Source of the DNA: CAIVVT01 sp052145115
GTDB lineage: Bacteria > Acidobacteriota > Terriglobia > Bryobacterales > Bryobacteraceae
Assembly (NCBI GenBank): GCA_052145115.1
Contig: JBKQPG010000054.1
Span: 1-64,000, forward strand
DNA: 64,000 nt
Reading direction: 5' to 3'
The translations under genes were made by a program, and so were the position numbers. Of this stretch, positions 26,260 to 34,989 are shown piece by piece; within the stretch, counting starts at the first letter, position 1; each line of letters opens with the position of its first letter. The notes beneath the pieces are model-generated. The model had not been told where the DNA came from and did not search any database. It saw only the letters and a program-made list of their open reading frames with translations.

Positions 26260-27285
26260 TCAGCCACGCGTGAAGAACGCGCGCCAGAGCGTGTCCACGG
26301 CGGCGTGGGTCAGGGCCGAGGCCAGCAAGCCGCCGCCCTGGCGGAAGGCCGAGCCGTAAAACCAGCCGGCGAGGGTGGCGAGCGCGACGTAGCGCCAGTT
26401 GGGGAACGGTGCGTGGAGGATGTGGAAGACGCCGAAGAGGCAGGCCGCCAGCGCCTGCGCGCCGTACTCGGAGCGCAGCGTTTGCGTGAGGAGCGTCTGC
26501 AGGAAGCCGCGGAAGAACAGCTCCTCGAGCAGCGCGATGAAGAGGAAGAGCTGGAGGAAATCCAGACCGAACTGCGGCCAGCCGCGCCAACGCGGGTTCC
26601 AGGCGATGAAGTGCAGAGCCAGGCCGGCGGGAGCGGCGAGCAAAGCGAACCACAGGAAGTTGAGCCCGGCGGCTTTTAGCGTCTGGAGGGAAAACGTGAG
26701 GTCGTAACCCAGACCGGGCACCACGCGCAGGAGCGTCCAGCACCAGCCCGCCACGGCGATCAGGTAGAGCCGGCCCACGAAGTCGAGGTTCTGGGGCACG
26801 CTCCAGATGCCCTTCAAGCCTTGCGACAGGACGACGGCGATGAGCAGCGCCGCGACCAGCGCATCCTGCCAGGCGAGGGCGGCGGTGTGTCGAACGGGAC
26901 AGAAGGCGTAGATGGCGACGAGTGCGATGCCGATTGTCAGCAGGGTTCCGAGTGCGAGCCAGCGGAAATCGCCGGTGCCGGCGGCGTAGATCAAATAGGG
27001 CGCGATCCAGATCAGCGGCAGCAATGCCGCGCGCCGGCGCGAGGCGAACCAGCGCTGCAGCGCGGCGCGGCTGCCGCGCAGGCCCGGCGCCAGCGCCAGG
27101 GCGAGCGACAGGAGGAAGCACAGGTAGATGCCGACTACCGCCGGCGGCGGGAGGGGGTAGCGCCGCAGATACGCGCGGGCGGCGAGGGCGAAGATCACGG
27201 CCAGAGCGGAGATCAGGGCCGCGAACGGTCCCCACCCCGCGCCATCCGCGCGCCTGCTCTCCGCGTTGCGCCACGACTCGCCCAT
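26260..27285 (-). CDS. CPBP family intramembrane metalloprotease (CAAX protease-like)
   Basis: 341 residues with about eight transmembrane helices. The three catalytic motifs of the CPBP/ABI (Rce1-like) family are visible: EELFFRGFL (EExxxR), FGVFHILHAP (FxxxH) and THAAVDTLW. An intramembrane protease that cleaves within or beside the bilayer; in bacteria often tied to bacteriocin immunity or stress. The start MGESWRNAE at 27285 lies inside the end of the caspase gene (73-bp overlap), so the two are translationally linked. Confidence 0.86.
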   Translation of the reverse strand: MGESWRNAESRRADGAGWGPFAALISALAVIFALAARAYLRRYPLPPPAVVGIYLCFLLSLALALAPGLRGSRAALQRWFASRRRAALLPLIWIAPYLIYAAGTGDFRWLALGTLLTIGIALVAIYAFCPVRHTAALAWQDALVAALLIAVVLSQGLKGIWSVPQNLDFVGRLYLIAVAGWCWTLLRVVPGLGYDLTFSLQTLKAAGLNFLWFALLAAPAGLALHFIAWNPRWRGWPQFGLDFLQLFLFIALLEELFFRGFLQTLLTQTLRSEYGAQALAACLFGVFHILHAPFPNWRYVALATLAGWFYGSAFRQGGGLLASALTHAAVDTLWRAFFTRG

Positions 27286-28130
27286 TGCGGCTGCCCCCAG
27301 CTCTCGACCGCACTCACGATGGGGAACCCAGGCCAAGTTGTCAACACCAGGCGCGCAAGGCCCTTCGCCTCGAAGATCGCCCGTTGCGGCCGCTCCCGAT
27401 TGTGCCGGCTCCAGGCCTCCAGCTTCCCCTGAACATAGCTTGCCACGCCGCTGAACTCGATCTTCCCATCCGGCTCCGCCGCCCCGCCCCGAAGCGCCTC
27501 GATCAGATAGTAGGCGAAGACGCTGTGTCCCTTTTCTTCCCATTCCCACGCTCGCTGCCCGACGTCGCAGGCGAACAGCAACATCGCCGCGGCGGGTGAA
27601 GCGGCGGTCGCGACGCGTGGCCCGCCAATAATGTCCTGGAAGCTGTCCCGCATCGCCTGTTCAAGCTGGTTCGCTCGACCGTAGCGCCCCGGGACGGGAT
27701 CGTTTCTGCATGCGTCAACGATGATGATCTTATGCCGGGCCGGTATCTTTGTCAGTGTTTCCCGCAGGAAGGAAACCGGAATCGACGTACTTTGCAGTTG
27801 GCGCCTGCTCGAAAGGTCCGCATCGATTCCGAGCAGATAGCTCTCTGCGCCACGCACGATTCCGTGGCCCGCGAAGTAGAACAGGAAGGTGTCTTCCTCC
27901 TTGACCTGACCGGCCATCGCCTCAAGTGCGGCGATGATGCCGCTGCTGGTCACGTATTCCCGGGAGTTTGGCCCGTCCACAAGCGCGGTGACGTGTCCAG
28001 CTGGGAAGCCGTAGACCTGCCTCAGCACGTCGGCAAAGCCTCGCGCGTCCGCCCGAGCGAAACGCAATGGCGCTGCCCGCTCGTACTGGTCGATTCCGAT
28101 GAGTAATGCCCACTTGCGGCTGCTCGACAT
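27213..28130 (-). CDS. Caspase-family (C14) cysteine protease
   Basis: 305 residues. The p20-type fold shows WALLIGIDQYERAAPLRFARADA at the N terminus, catalytic His89 in FYFAGHG and catalytic Cys141 in IIIVDACRNDP, the standard caspase His/Cys dyad. No transmembrane or sensor domain is fused, so it is a stand-alone orthocaspase. About 35 residues at the C terminus are Arg/Gly-rich and lie in the region shared with the CPBP gene. Start MSSSRKWALL was chosen because the fold begins there; no good ribosome site is seen. Confidence 0.88.
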   Translation of the reverse strand: MSSSRKWALLIGIDQYERAAPLRFARADARGFADVLRQVYGFPAGHVTALVDGPNSREYVTSSGIIAALEAMAGQVKEEDTFLFYFAGHGIVRGAESYLLGIDADLSSRRQLQSTSIPVSFLRETLTKIPARHKIIIVDACRNDPVPGRYGRANQLEQAMRDSFQDIIGGPRVATAASPAAAMLLFACDVGQRAWEWEEKGHSVFAYYLIEALRGGAAEPDGKIEFSGVASYVQGKLEAWSRHNRERPQRAIFEAKGLARLVLTTWPGFPIVSAVESWGQPQWASRGATRRAGARMARGGDRSRP

Positions 28131-28210
28131 TTCAATGCACCGGGCAGATTCCCGCCCGGCCTCACCTGTGCTGCGCAACGGGGGCGCAGCCACTCCTTTT
28201 ATTGCCGAAG

Positions 28211-29113
28211 TTAATTGGCGTTTGTCGCGGTTCGAACGAGCGGCTGGCCGCCCTCGCCGTGGTTGTGGGGACTCGCAAAACCGGGCCCAGCCGAATGGCT
28301 CGCGCGCGCGGCGTCCATGAAACGCCGGACGCGCTCCGGATCGACCGGGTTCGTCACCACGCCATCCACTTTGAATGCGGTGCCCACGATTGCGCCGTCG
28401 GCGACCTCCAGAACGGCCTGGATTGTCTCCTCCCGCACTCCGCTGCCGTCGAACACCCGCGTGTTCTTGGCCGCGACGCGCGCCGCCTGCAGAGGCAGCA
28501 GACCCGGAGCTGTGGCGGTTGCCGGCCCGCTCACGATCACCGCATCGGCCAGGGCGCGCTCAACCGTATCCTCCACTACGTCTTCCAGCGTTCGCCCCCC
28601 CAGCGTGGTAGCCGAATGCCTGACCATAACGTCGGCGAATACTGCGATTTGTGAACCCAGCTCCCGCTTGAGCCTCTGGATTTGGTGCGCCTTGCCCTGC
28701 AGAACGGCCTGATCCGCCACCCGCGCCCCGGAGTAGGTGGCCACGCGAATGAATTCCGCGCCGCTGGCCTCGGCAATCGCCAGCGCGCTCTCCCCATCGC
28801 AGCGCAGAATATTGATGCCCAGCGGCAGGTCGAACCGCGAGCGCACATGACAGGCCAGAGAGGTCATGAATGCGACCGTCTCCGCGGGGACGCGCTCGGG
28901 ATAATAAGGGGCGTCGCCGAAATTCTCGAGCAGCAGGGCATCGACGCCCAGCGCCCTCACGCCGTTCGCCCAATACGCCTCGGCGTCGCGCATCACCCAG
29001 TCTCGAATGTCGCTGAAACTCAGAACGCTGCGGGGCGAGCCCGGCAGCGCAGGCACGTGCAATACGCCGATGACGGGCTTTTCGTTCAGCCATGCGTTTC
29101 GGTGGTTTTCCAT
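28211..29113 (-). CDS. BtpA/SgcQ family protein
   Basis: 300-residue predicted TIM-barrel protein. The start KPVIGVLHVPALPGSPRS and the segments GVDALLLENFGDAPYYPE and VVEDTVERALADAVIVSG are the family pattern. BtpA was linked to photosystem I biogenesis in cyanobacteria and SgcQ to sugar metabolism in E. coli, but the family's reaction is unsettled and no photosynthesis genes are present here. GGAAGGAGG precedes the ATG. It is the first gene of the run that continues into the caspase. Confidence 0.85.
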   Translation of the reverse strand: MENHRNAWLNEKPVIGVLHVPALPGSPRSVLSFSDIRDWVMRDAEAYWANGVRALGVDALLLENFGDAPYYPERVPAETVAFMTSLACHVRSRFDLPLGINILRCDGESALAIAEASGAEFIRVATYSGARVADQAVLQGKAHQIQRLKRELGSQIAVFADVMVRHSATTLGGRTLEDVVEDTVERALADAVIVSGPATATAPGLLPLQAARVAAKNTRVFDGSGVREETIQAVLEVADGAIVGTAFKVDGVVTNPVDPERVRRFMDAARASHSAGPGFASPHNHGEGGQPLVRTATNAN

Positions 29114-29154
29114 GATCGCGGCCTCCTTCCCTCGGTTCTCTGTCCCGGCCTTTC

Positions 29155-29207
29155 TAGTACTGCGGGTTTAGGACTGTAGTTTTAGTACCGCCGCCGCAGA
29201 AGTACTA
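29155..29207. promoter_or_regulatory. Inverted repeat upstream of the BtpA gene
   Basis: TAGTACTGCGG at 29155-29165 pairs with CCGC-aga-AGTACTA at 29194-29207, and a third TAGTAC copy lies at 29183-29188. The site is 42-94 bp upstream of the BtpA start in an AT-rich stretch that contrasts with its surroundings. It is a plausible operator or leader hairpin. Confidence 0.5.
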
Positions 29208-29339
29208 TCGCACCCATACGTTAAGGTACGAATCTCCGTTTAGCAAGCACTTTTCAGTAAATTGCTGTAAATTTGCGAATTCTGTACAGGATTTAATGGG
29301 TCGGGCGCTGCCAATTTAGCCCGCATTTGCCATGAAGGC

Positions 29340-31202
29340 TCACGCCAGTCTAATTCTGTGAAGCAGTGCGCGGTATCGCTCGTGGGACTTAAGCGGCGCG
29401 ATGATCGGCAGAATGGGGAGCAACCATAGCCACGCGTCGTGTATATCGCAAGCCCTCTCCAGCCAGGCAAACACCTGATCCCTATCATCCAGGCCGGCGT
29501 AGGCCATTGCGATCCAGAAGGGAGAAATATACTTCTGACGGGCACGGGACTCTAGCTCTTGGATGTACCGCCGGGCCTGATCGTGGTTTCCTGAGAGCGC
29601 ATGAACATACGCCAGACTGGAGAGCAGCGGCGCAACAAACGTGGCGTCCCCAGCCAGTTCCTGCGCCTTCTGAAGGCTTCGAATAGCCTCCGGATACATC
29701 CCCTTTTGCTCGTAAGCGTGCCCCAGCACCCAATACGAGCGGAAGTAACCGGGATCCAGATCGATTGTTTTCCGGCACTGCGCGATCGCTTCGTCAGGCC
29801 GCCCGGCGAACCAGAGAATGGCCGCGGAATTCGCGTTCAAGACCAGCGACAAGGGATCCAGCCGGATCGCCTTCTGCAGTTCATCCATGGCCTCCGCCAA
29901 ACCGCGCGTGGAAGACAAGATGAACAGCGCGCGGTAATGGTGCGCCGGGACATAACCCGGATTGAAATGGATGGCCCGCTGGTACATCCTCTGCGCTTTC
30001 GCCCACTGCCAATCGAGGAGCGCCAGGACACTCCCCAGGGACGTATATGCTGCCGCCAGTGTGTCGTCCAATTCCAGAGCCTTCTTCGCCGCGGCTCTGG
30101 CCTTCGGCATGACCTCGTTGGGCGCGACTAAATCGAACAGGCCTAGCAGCAGGTAGCTGTCGGCCAGACCGGCGTATGCGGGGGCGTACGACGCGTCCTG
30201 CGCGATGATCTGCTGGAAAATGGCAACGCTTTTCTGTAATGCCTCGGCCGTCGGTCTGTTCCAGTGATACCGTCCCAGCAGATACAGCTCATATAGCTCC
30301 GTGTTCGCTTTGTATCTGCACAGCGACAGCCGCTGCTGCTGCGAGCCCCCAAGCTTGATCTTGAGGGCCTTTACAATCGCGTTGGCGATCTCTTCCTCGA
30401 TCGTGAAGACATCCTGTACCTGTTGGTCAAATTCAGCCGACCACAGCACAAACCCGGTGTCCACGCTGGTCACTCGCGCCACCACCCGTAGTCGGTCTTC
30501 CTCCCTTTGCAGACTGGCCTCAAGCACCGCCTGGACGTTGAGCTGCGCCCCAACCTGCCGCACGTCCACGCTCTTTCCTTTGAACTGGAAAGCGGAGGTT
30601 CGGGCCACTACATGCACCTGCTTGAGCTGCGCCAGGGCATCGATGATCTCTTCCGTGACGCCGTCGCAAAGGCTCTCCCGGACGCCACCGGGACTCAGAT
30701 CGACGAACGGCAGCACGGCGATCGTCTTCACGCCCCTCCTCTGTCCCCGTTGGCCACGGGCGGGACGGATCGGCCGGCTCTCCGGCTGGCTGCTCTCAAC
30801 AATTTGTAACGTGGATCGTCGTTCGAACCGCGGAAGATACGCGCCTCTGGGAATCTCAATCAGAAGCGGGTCGTCTTTCCCCTCGCTGGCGTAATACTCC
30901 CTCAGTTTTGACCGCAGATTGCTGACTTGAACTCGAACGATCGGGTCCAGACGGGGATCGTAGGACACGGGGCGGTCAAATACCTGCCTGCCCACCTCGT
31001 TTTCTTTAAGCCGCTCGCTCTCGTCGCCCAGGGCGTGCTCGACAATGAAGCGCAGCAGCAGGGTCCGCTTTCCCGCATGGGCGAACAGAGGGCTCCCCAG
31101 GATTCTGTTCAATTGCTGTGAGATGGCCTCACGGGTCAACCCCGGAGCCATGCCGCCCTTACTGCCCGTCCGAATTTCCGGTCGTTCAGCGTCCTGACTC
31201 AT
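29340..31202 (-). CDS. Winged-helix regulator with TolB-like and TPR regions
   Basis: 620 residues. Residues of about 20-130 form a winged-helix-like DNA-binding module (LKENEVGRQVFDRPVSYDPR, IVRVQVSNLRSKLREYY, IEIPRGAYLPRF). About 165-290 form a FlgO/TolB-like domain (IAVLPFVDLSPGG, DGVTEEIIDALAQL). From about 310 to the end are eight or so TPRs. No membrane helix is obvious. Such proteins are common in Acidobacteriota and are thought to be transcriptional regulators. The same N-terminal module is in the regulator at 56238-57566. Start Met8 of the longer frame was chosen. Confidence 0.8.
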   Translation of the reverse strand: MSQDAERPEIRTGSKGGMAPGLTREAISQQLNRILGSPLFAHAGKRTLLLRFIVEHALGDESERLKENEVGRQVFDRPVSYDPRLDPIVRVQVSNLRSKLREYYASEGKDDPLLIEIPRGAYLPRFERRSTLQIVESSQPESRPIRPARGQRGQRRGVKTIAVLPFVDLSPGGVRESLCDGVTEEIIDALAQLKQVHVVARTSAFQFKGKSVDVRQVGAQLNVQAVLEASLQREEDRLRVVARVTSVDTGFVLWSAEFDQQVQDVFTIEEEIANAIVKALKIKLGGSQQQRLSLCRYKANTELYELYLLGRYHWNRPTAEALQKSVAIFQQIIAQDASYAPAYAGLADSYLLLGLFDLVAPNEVMPKARAAAKKALELDDTLAAAYTSLGSVLALLDWQWAKAQRMYQRAIHFNPGYVPAHHYRALFILSSTRGLAEAMDELQKAIRLDPLSLVLNANSAAILWFAGRPDEAIAQCRKTIDLDPGYFRSYWVLGHAYEQKGMYPEAIRSLQKAQELAGDATFVAPLLSSLAYVHALSGNHDQARRYIQELESRARQKYISPFWIAMAYAGLDDRDQVFAWLERACDIHDAWLWLLPILPIIAPLKSHERYRALLHRIRLA

Positions 31203-31630
31203 GGAAGCCTGCCTCCGGAGCATCCCTGCCAGGATCTCGAGCTCAGACTCCCGGATCCTGATTCAGTGTGTACCTAACCCTTATCTGCATATTAATTCAG
31301 CGCGTTGCTTTTTTCCACCGGAACCCCTCCTGGCCCACGCCAAGCATTGTTCCCGCCCTGCCTGTAGGACCAAGAGCCAGGAGATCCTGCCTTTTCAGCG
31401 CATTCCACACACCTCGCCGGTCCTGGTGTCCTGGACACCCGGCTTACGCTCGGCCCCAGCGCCGCAAACGGCCCCCACGCCGCACGGCCCGCGGGCCTGT
31501 TCTCCGCAATGCTCTTCGCCGCGTTCATATCTTCAGAATGACCCCTTGCCCGCCGTGACTGAATACGCAGTGCTAGGGTCGTTCAATGCGCGCCGTAGCA
31601 GCACCCGAATTCGGGTATGATGCCCTTGGT
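31203..31630. other. Divergent intergenic region
   Basis: 428 bp between the minus-strand regulator and the plus-strand glycosidase-like gene. It is locally AT-richer around 31265-31315. It contains, at 31521-31553, a perfect copy of the last codons and stop of the MFS gene found at 33365-33397. No other feature is evident. Confidence 0.5.
31521..31553. repeat. 33-bp direct repeat, copy 1
   Basis: Identical over 33 bp to 33365-33397, in the same orientation and 1,844 bp apart. Weaker similarity continues on the left side for about 20 bp more. Read on the minus strand it would encode the C-terminal residues GVILKI and the stop codon of the MFS gene, so it looks like a stub left by duplication or insertion. 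Confidence 0.85.
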
Positions 31631-33283
31631 ATGTATGCTAACCAGGCTGGATTCACTCGCCGGACCTTGATTGTAACCGCCTGCGGCGCCGCGCTCCACG
31701 CGGCCACGCGCGCGCCCACCCTGGTCCCTTCCGCACCCGCCACCGCCACTCCCAGCTATTGGTGCACCTGGGACGCACAGAATTATGCCCTCAGCGCCGC
31801 CGCCGTCCGCGCCGCCAACGAAACTGGGGCCCACTCCGGCGCCGCCGCCGCGCTCACCGAAGCGAATGTATTCGGCCCGCAAGGTTGGGCCGCGGCTTTT
31901 CCCCAAGTCCGCCGCGACCTCTATCTCATGTTCGACCTCGGCTGGGATACACCGCCCGGCCTTGAGTTCGACAACGCGCGCTGGCTGCTCGGCTCGCATC
32001 TCGTCGACGCCACGAAGTTCCCCAGTTGCCAGGGTACGCCCGCTCAGAGGCTTCGCAAGCTCGATGAGATCACCCGCCGGGCGGGCTGGCGGGCAGCCGC
32101 AATCTGGATCCCGGCGCAAGCCCAGGGCGACGGCAAGGACGGAAAGCTGCTCGACGCCGCCGCCCTCGAAAATTACTTCCGTGAGCGCCTCCGCCGCACC
32201 CGCGACGCGGGCATCGGCTACTGGAAAGTCGACTACGGGGCGCGCGCTGGGGACTCGGCCTTCCGCGCCTGGCTGACACGGCTCGCCGAGGCCGAAGCGC
32301 CGGGCCTGTTACTCGAACACGCGCGCTGCGGAGGCCCGTTCAACGATGAGCTATGCCCTTGGGACAAGTCCGAGTACACTGGCCGCGGCGACCTCCGTGC
32401 CTATGGACACGGCGAGGTCCTGCGCGAGGATGTCAGGATCATCGAAGCCAGTCAGATCTTTCGTACTTACGACGTCACGGCCCAGCTTTCCGTCCCCACG
32501 ACGCTCGAGCGCGTGGCCCAGATGCTGGCCGAGTGTGCAGGCAAACCCGCCGTGCGCTGCGTTTTGAACTGCGAGGACGAGTCCTATATCGCCGCGGTTC
32601 TCGGTTGCGCGACGGGCGTACAGCGCCACCCGCGCCTGATCGACCCAGAGAACACGGGCTACGATCCGCGCCGCGGCCATCAACGCCTGGACGAAATCAC
32701 CCGCGCCGTCCGCTGGCAGCGCATCGCGCCTGCCGTGCCCGCCGGTGCCGTGCCGATCCAGCTCGACGCGGCCCGCCTGACCGACTCGTGGCACTTCCGC
32801 AAGGGCGAAACCTGGGCCTCCTGGGTCTGGGGCCGCGACGTCCTGCAGAGCGCGCCCGCGCGGGTCGCGCGGAACATGCCATTGCCCAAGGTGTCCGGTC
32901 CCGAAGCTCCCTCCGTCATCGCCTCGCGTCACCCCAACGGCGCGCTCTCGGTGGCGACGCTCACGCGCGCTTCCGCCTCGCGCGGTTTCTACTACCCGCT
33001 GGCCCAGGTGGAACTGGCCGCTCCGGCCGCTCTCCCTCTGACGCTCGGGGTCTTCGGTTTCTATGAGCGTCTCGCCCTCGTGTTCACCGATCCCCTGCCC
33101 AGGCTCCGCGTGCTTGCCCAGGATCTCGCCGCCGACACCGCCGCCGATATCACCGCCGAATTGCATCTCGAAGGCCGCCGCATCGTCTTCCCGGGAGATC
33201 TGCTGAAACGCGTCGGCCTCAGCGCGGCCTCTTCAGGGGACGCCTCAGACCCCGGCTCTGTGCTCAGACTGGAAGCGGTATGA
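31631..33283 (+). CDS. Tat-exported glycoside hydrolase-like protein (alpha-galactosidase-like TIM barrel)
   Basis: 550 residues. The N terminus has a twin-arginine signal (FTRRTLIVTACGAALHAA). The TIM-barrel region contains GIGYWKVDYGARAG, like the nucleophile segment of clan GH-D alpha-galactosidases (K-x-D-Y/W-G), and a C-terminal beta-sandwich follows. I cannot assign a CAZy family with certainty. It lies between two copies of a 33-bp direct repeat. Two in-frame starts exist (31586 and 31631); the second gives a better placed Tat signal. Confidence 0.6.
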   Translation: MYANQAGFTRRTLIVTACGAALHAATRAPTLVPSAPATATPSYWCTWDAQNYALSAAAVRAANETGAHSGAAAALTEANVFGPQGWAAAFPQVRRDLYLMFDLGWDTPPGLEFDNARWLLGSHLVDATKFPSCQGTPAQRLRKLDEITRRAGWRAAAIWIPAQAQGDGKDGKLLDAAALENYFRERLRRTRDAGIGYWKVDYGARAGDSAFRAWLTRLAEAEAPGLLLEHARCGGPFNDELCPWDKSEYTGRGDLRAYGHGEVLREDVRIIEASQIFRTYDVTAQLSVPTTLERVAQMLAECAGKPAVRCVLNCEDESYIAAVLGCATGVQRHPRLIDPENTGYDPRRGHQRLDEITRAVRWQRIAPAVPAGAVPIQLDAARLTDSWHFRKGETWASWVWGRDVLQSAPARVARNMPLPKVSGPEAPSVIASRHPNGALSVATLTRASASRGFYYPLAQVELAAPAALPLTLGVFGFYERLALVFTDPLPRLRVLAQDLAADTAADITAELHLEGRRIVFPGDLLKRVGLSAASSGDASDPGSVLRLEAV

Positions 33284-33329
33284 CGCGCCCGCGTTGATTG
33301 CGCCTCGCGCGTCTGTAACCGTCCGGGAA

Positions 33330-33386
33330 GTCATTCTGCAGGCGCGCATTGGCTCTTGGCCGCTGCGTTCATATCTTCAGAATGAC
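33330..33386. terminator. Inverted repeat between converging genes
   Basis: GTCATTCTG at 33330-33338 and CAGAATGAC at 33378-33386 are perfect 9-bp arms around a 39-bp spacer, placed where the glycosidase-like and MFS genes converge. The right arm is inside the last codons of the MFS gene. It could form a shared terminator hairpin or be part of a palindromic repeat. Confidence 0.4.
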
Positions 33387-33397
33387 CCCTTGCCCGC
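33365..33397. repeat. 33-bp direct repeat, copy 2
   Basis: Second copy of the repeat at 31521-31553. Here it covers the last codons and stop of the MFS gene, so this is probably the parent copy. Confidence 0.85.
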
Positions 33398-34694
33398 TGT
33401 ATTTCGTGTTGCGTACCAGCAGCAGCACCAGCCCCATCGCGAACAGCGGCACCACGCTCGCCCCCATCACCGCCGGCCGGAATCCGTAGTGGTCGGCGAG
33501 ATACCCGACGGCATAGGTCGAAAGGATCGTGCCCAGGCCCGAAAAAGCGCCACCCAGGCCGCTCATGGTGGCCACGGCGCTATCAGCGAAGAGATCGGCC
33601 GGGAAGGTGTTGGCCATGGTGGAGAAGGCGGCGTAGGAAAACGTCGCGAGGCCGAAAAAGCCGGCGATGAGCCACAGGTTGGCGCTGAGCGCGGCGGGGA
33701 TCAGCAGTAAAACGCCGATGGCGCCGGGGACGATGACGGCCTTGCGGGCGCGGCCGACAGGCCAGCCGTGAGCGACGAGCCAACTGGACGCGCCGCCGCC
33801 GGCGAAGTTGCCCAGGTCGGCGGCGAGGAAGGGGATCCAGAAGGCCACCAGGCTGTTTTCCAGACGGAAACCGCGCGAGACGAGATAGATGGCGAACCAG
33901 TCGGCGACGAAATACCAGACCGGATCGGTGAGGGCGCGGCTGGCGATGGCGCCCCAGCTTTGGCGGTAGCGCAGCAGATCGATCCAGCGGCTGCGGGACT
34001 GGGCGGAGGTGGGGCGCTGCTCGGCGCGGCGGTCGGCGAGGATGGCCGCGCGTTCGTCAGGGCGGATGTGGGGATGGGTCTCCGGCGGATGGTAGAGCCA
34101 GCGCCAGACGAATAGCCAGACGAGGCCTAGCGCGCCGGTCAGCAGAAACACCGGCCGCCAGGAATGGAACAGGGCGTATAGGCCGAGCACGATGGCCGGG
34201 GCGAGGGCGGCGCCGATGGAGGAGCCGCTGTCGAAAAACGCCACCGCGAGGGCGCGCTCGCGGCGCGGGAACCACTCCGAGACGGCCTTGGTGGCACCGG
34301 GCCAGTTGGCCGATTCGCCCGCGCCCAGCAGGAAGCGGAAGACGCAGAAGCTGCGCATGCCGGCGGCGAGGGACGTGGCCATGGCGACGAGCGAATACCA
34401 CAGCACCGTGAGCGAGAGGCCGCGGCGCGTGCCGAGGCGGTCCAGGACGCGGCCGAGCGCGGCCTGGCCGAGCATGTAGGCGATGCGGAAGGAGATGACG
34501 ATGAGCGCGAAATCCTGGTTTGTCCAGCGGTAGGAGAGCTTGAGCTGGGGCGCGAGGACGGAGAGGGTCTGGCGGTCGATGTAGTTGATGACGGTGGAGG
34601 CGAAGAGCAGTCCGCCGATCCACCAGCGCAGGCCGCGGACGCCGCCGTGGGGCGGCGAGTGAGGCAAATCGGCGCTGCGATCTCGCGGGTCCAA
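33369..34694 (-). CDS. MFS transporter, hexuronate (ExuT)-type
   Basis: About 441 residues with twelve hydrophobic helices. The first helix and loop read RWWIGGLLFASTVINYIDRQTLSVLAP, the typical opening of anion:cation symporter MFS proteins (ExuT/GudP type); GESANWPGATKAVSEWFPRRERALAVAFFDSG matches the same subfamily. It probably imports a sugar acid with protons. No ATG lies near the expected start. A TTG at 34694 with purine-rich sequence upstream is the best guess, with a TTG at 34667 as alternative. It is divergent from the next Gfo/Idh/MocA gene. Confidence 0.85.
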   Translation of the reverse strand: MDPRDRSADLPHSPPHGGVRGLRWWIGGLLFASTVINYIDRQTLSVLAPQLKLSYRWTNQDFALIVISFRIAYMLGQAALGRVLDRLGTRRGLSLTVLWYSLVAMATSLAAGMRSFCVFRFLLGAGESANWPGATKAVSEWFPRRERALAVAFFDSGSSIGAALAPAIVLGLYALFHSWRPVFLLTGALGLVWLFVWRWLYHPPETHPHIRPDERAAILADRRAEQRPTSAQSRSRWIDLLRYRQSWGAIASRALTDPVWYFVADWFAIYLVSRGFRLENSLVAFWIPFLAADLGNFAGGGASSWLVAHGWPVGRARKAVIVPGAIGVLLLIPAALSANLWLIAGFFGLATFSYAAFSTMANTFPADLFADSAVATMSGLGGAFSGLGTILSTYAVGYLADHYGFRPAVMGASVVPLFAMGLVLLLVRNTKYSGQGVILKI

Positions 34695-34989
34695 GCCTTC
34701 GATCCTAACAGCCGGAAGGCAGCCTGAGCAGCGTAAGGGGTTGTCGCCGTCACGTTTCCCGAGACGCGCGGGCGAAGGCCACAGCCGCGAATTCGGCAGC
34801 GTGGGATGGAGACGGTTCTCTGAACATGCGAAGCATCCGTCAGCACGGCCGGGCGGCTGAGGGCGAGCGGCTCTGCAATGGGGCCGGACGTGGAGGTGCG
34901 GCGCGGGCGTCCGCCGGAGTGGCTGACGGCGGGCGGCCGAGGTGGACGCTGTGTCCCGGTTTGGATCTCGCGGGCATATACTGAGGGCC

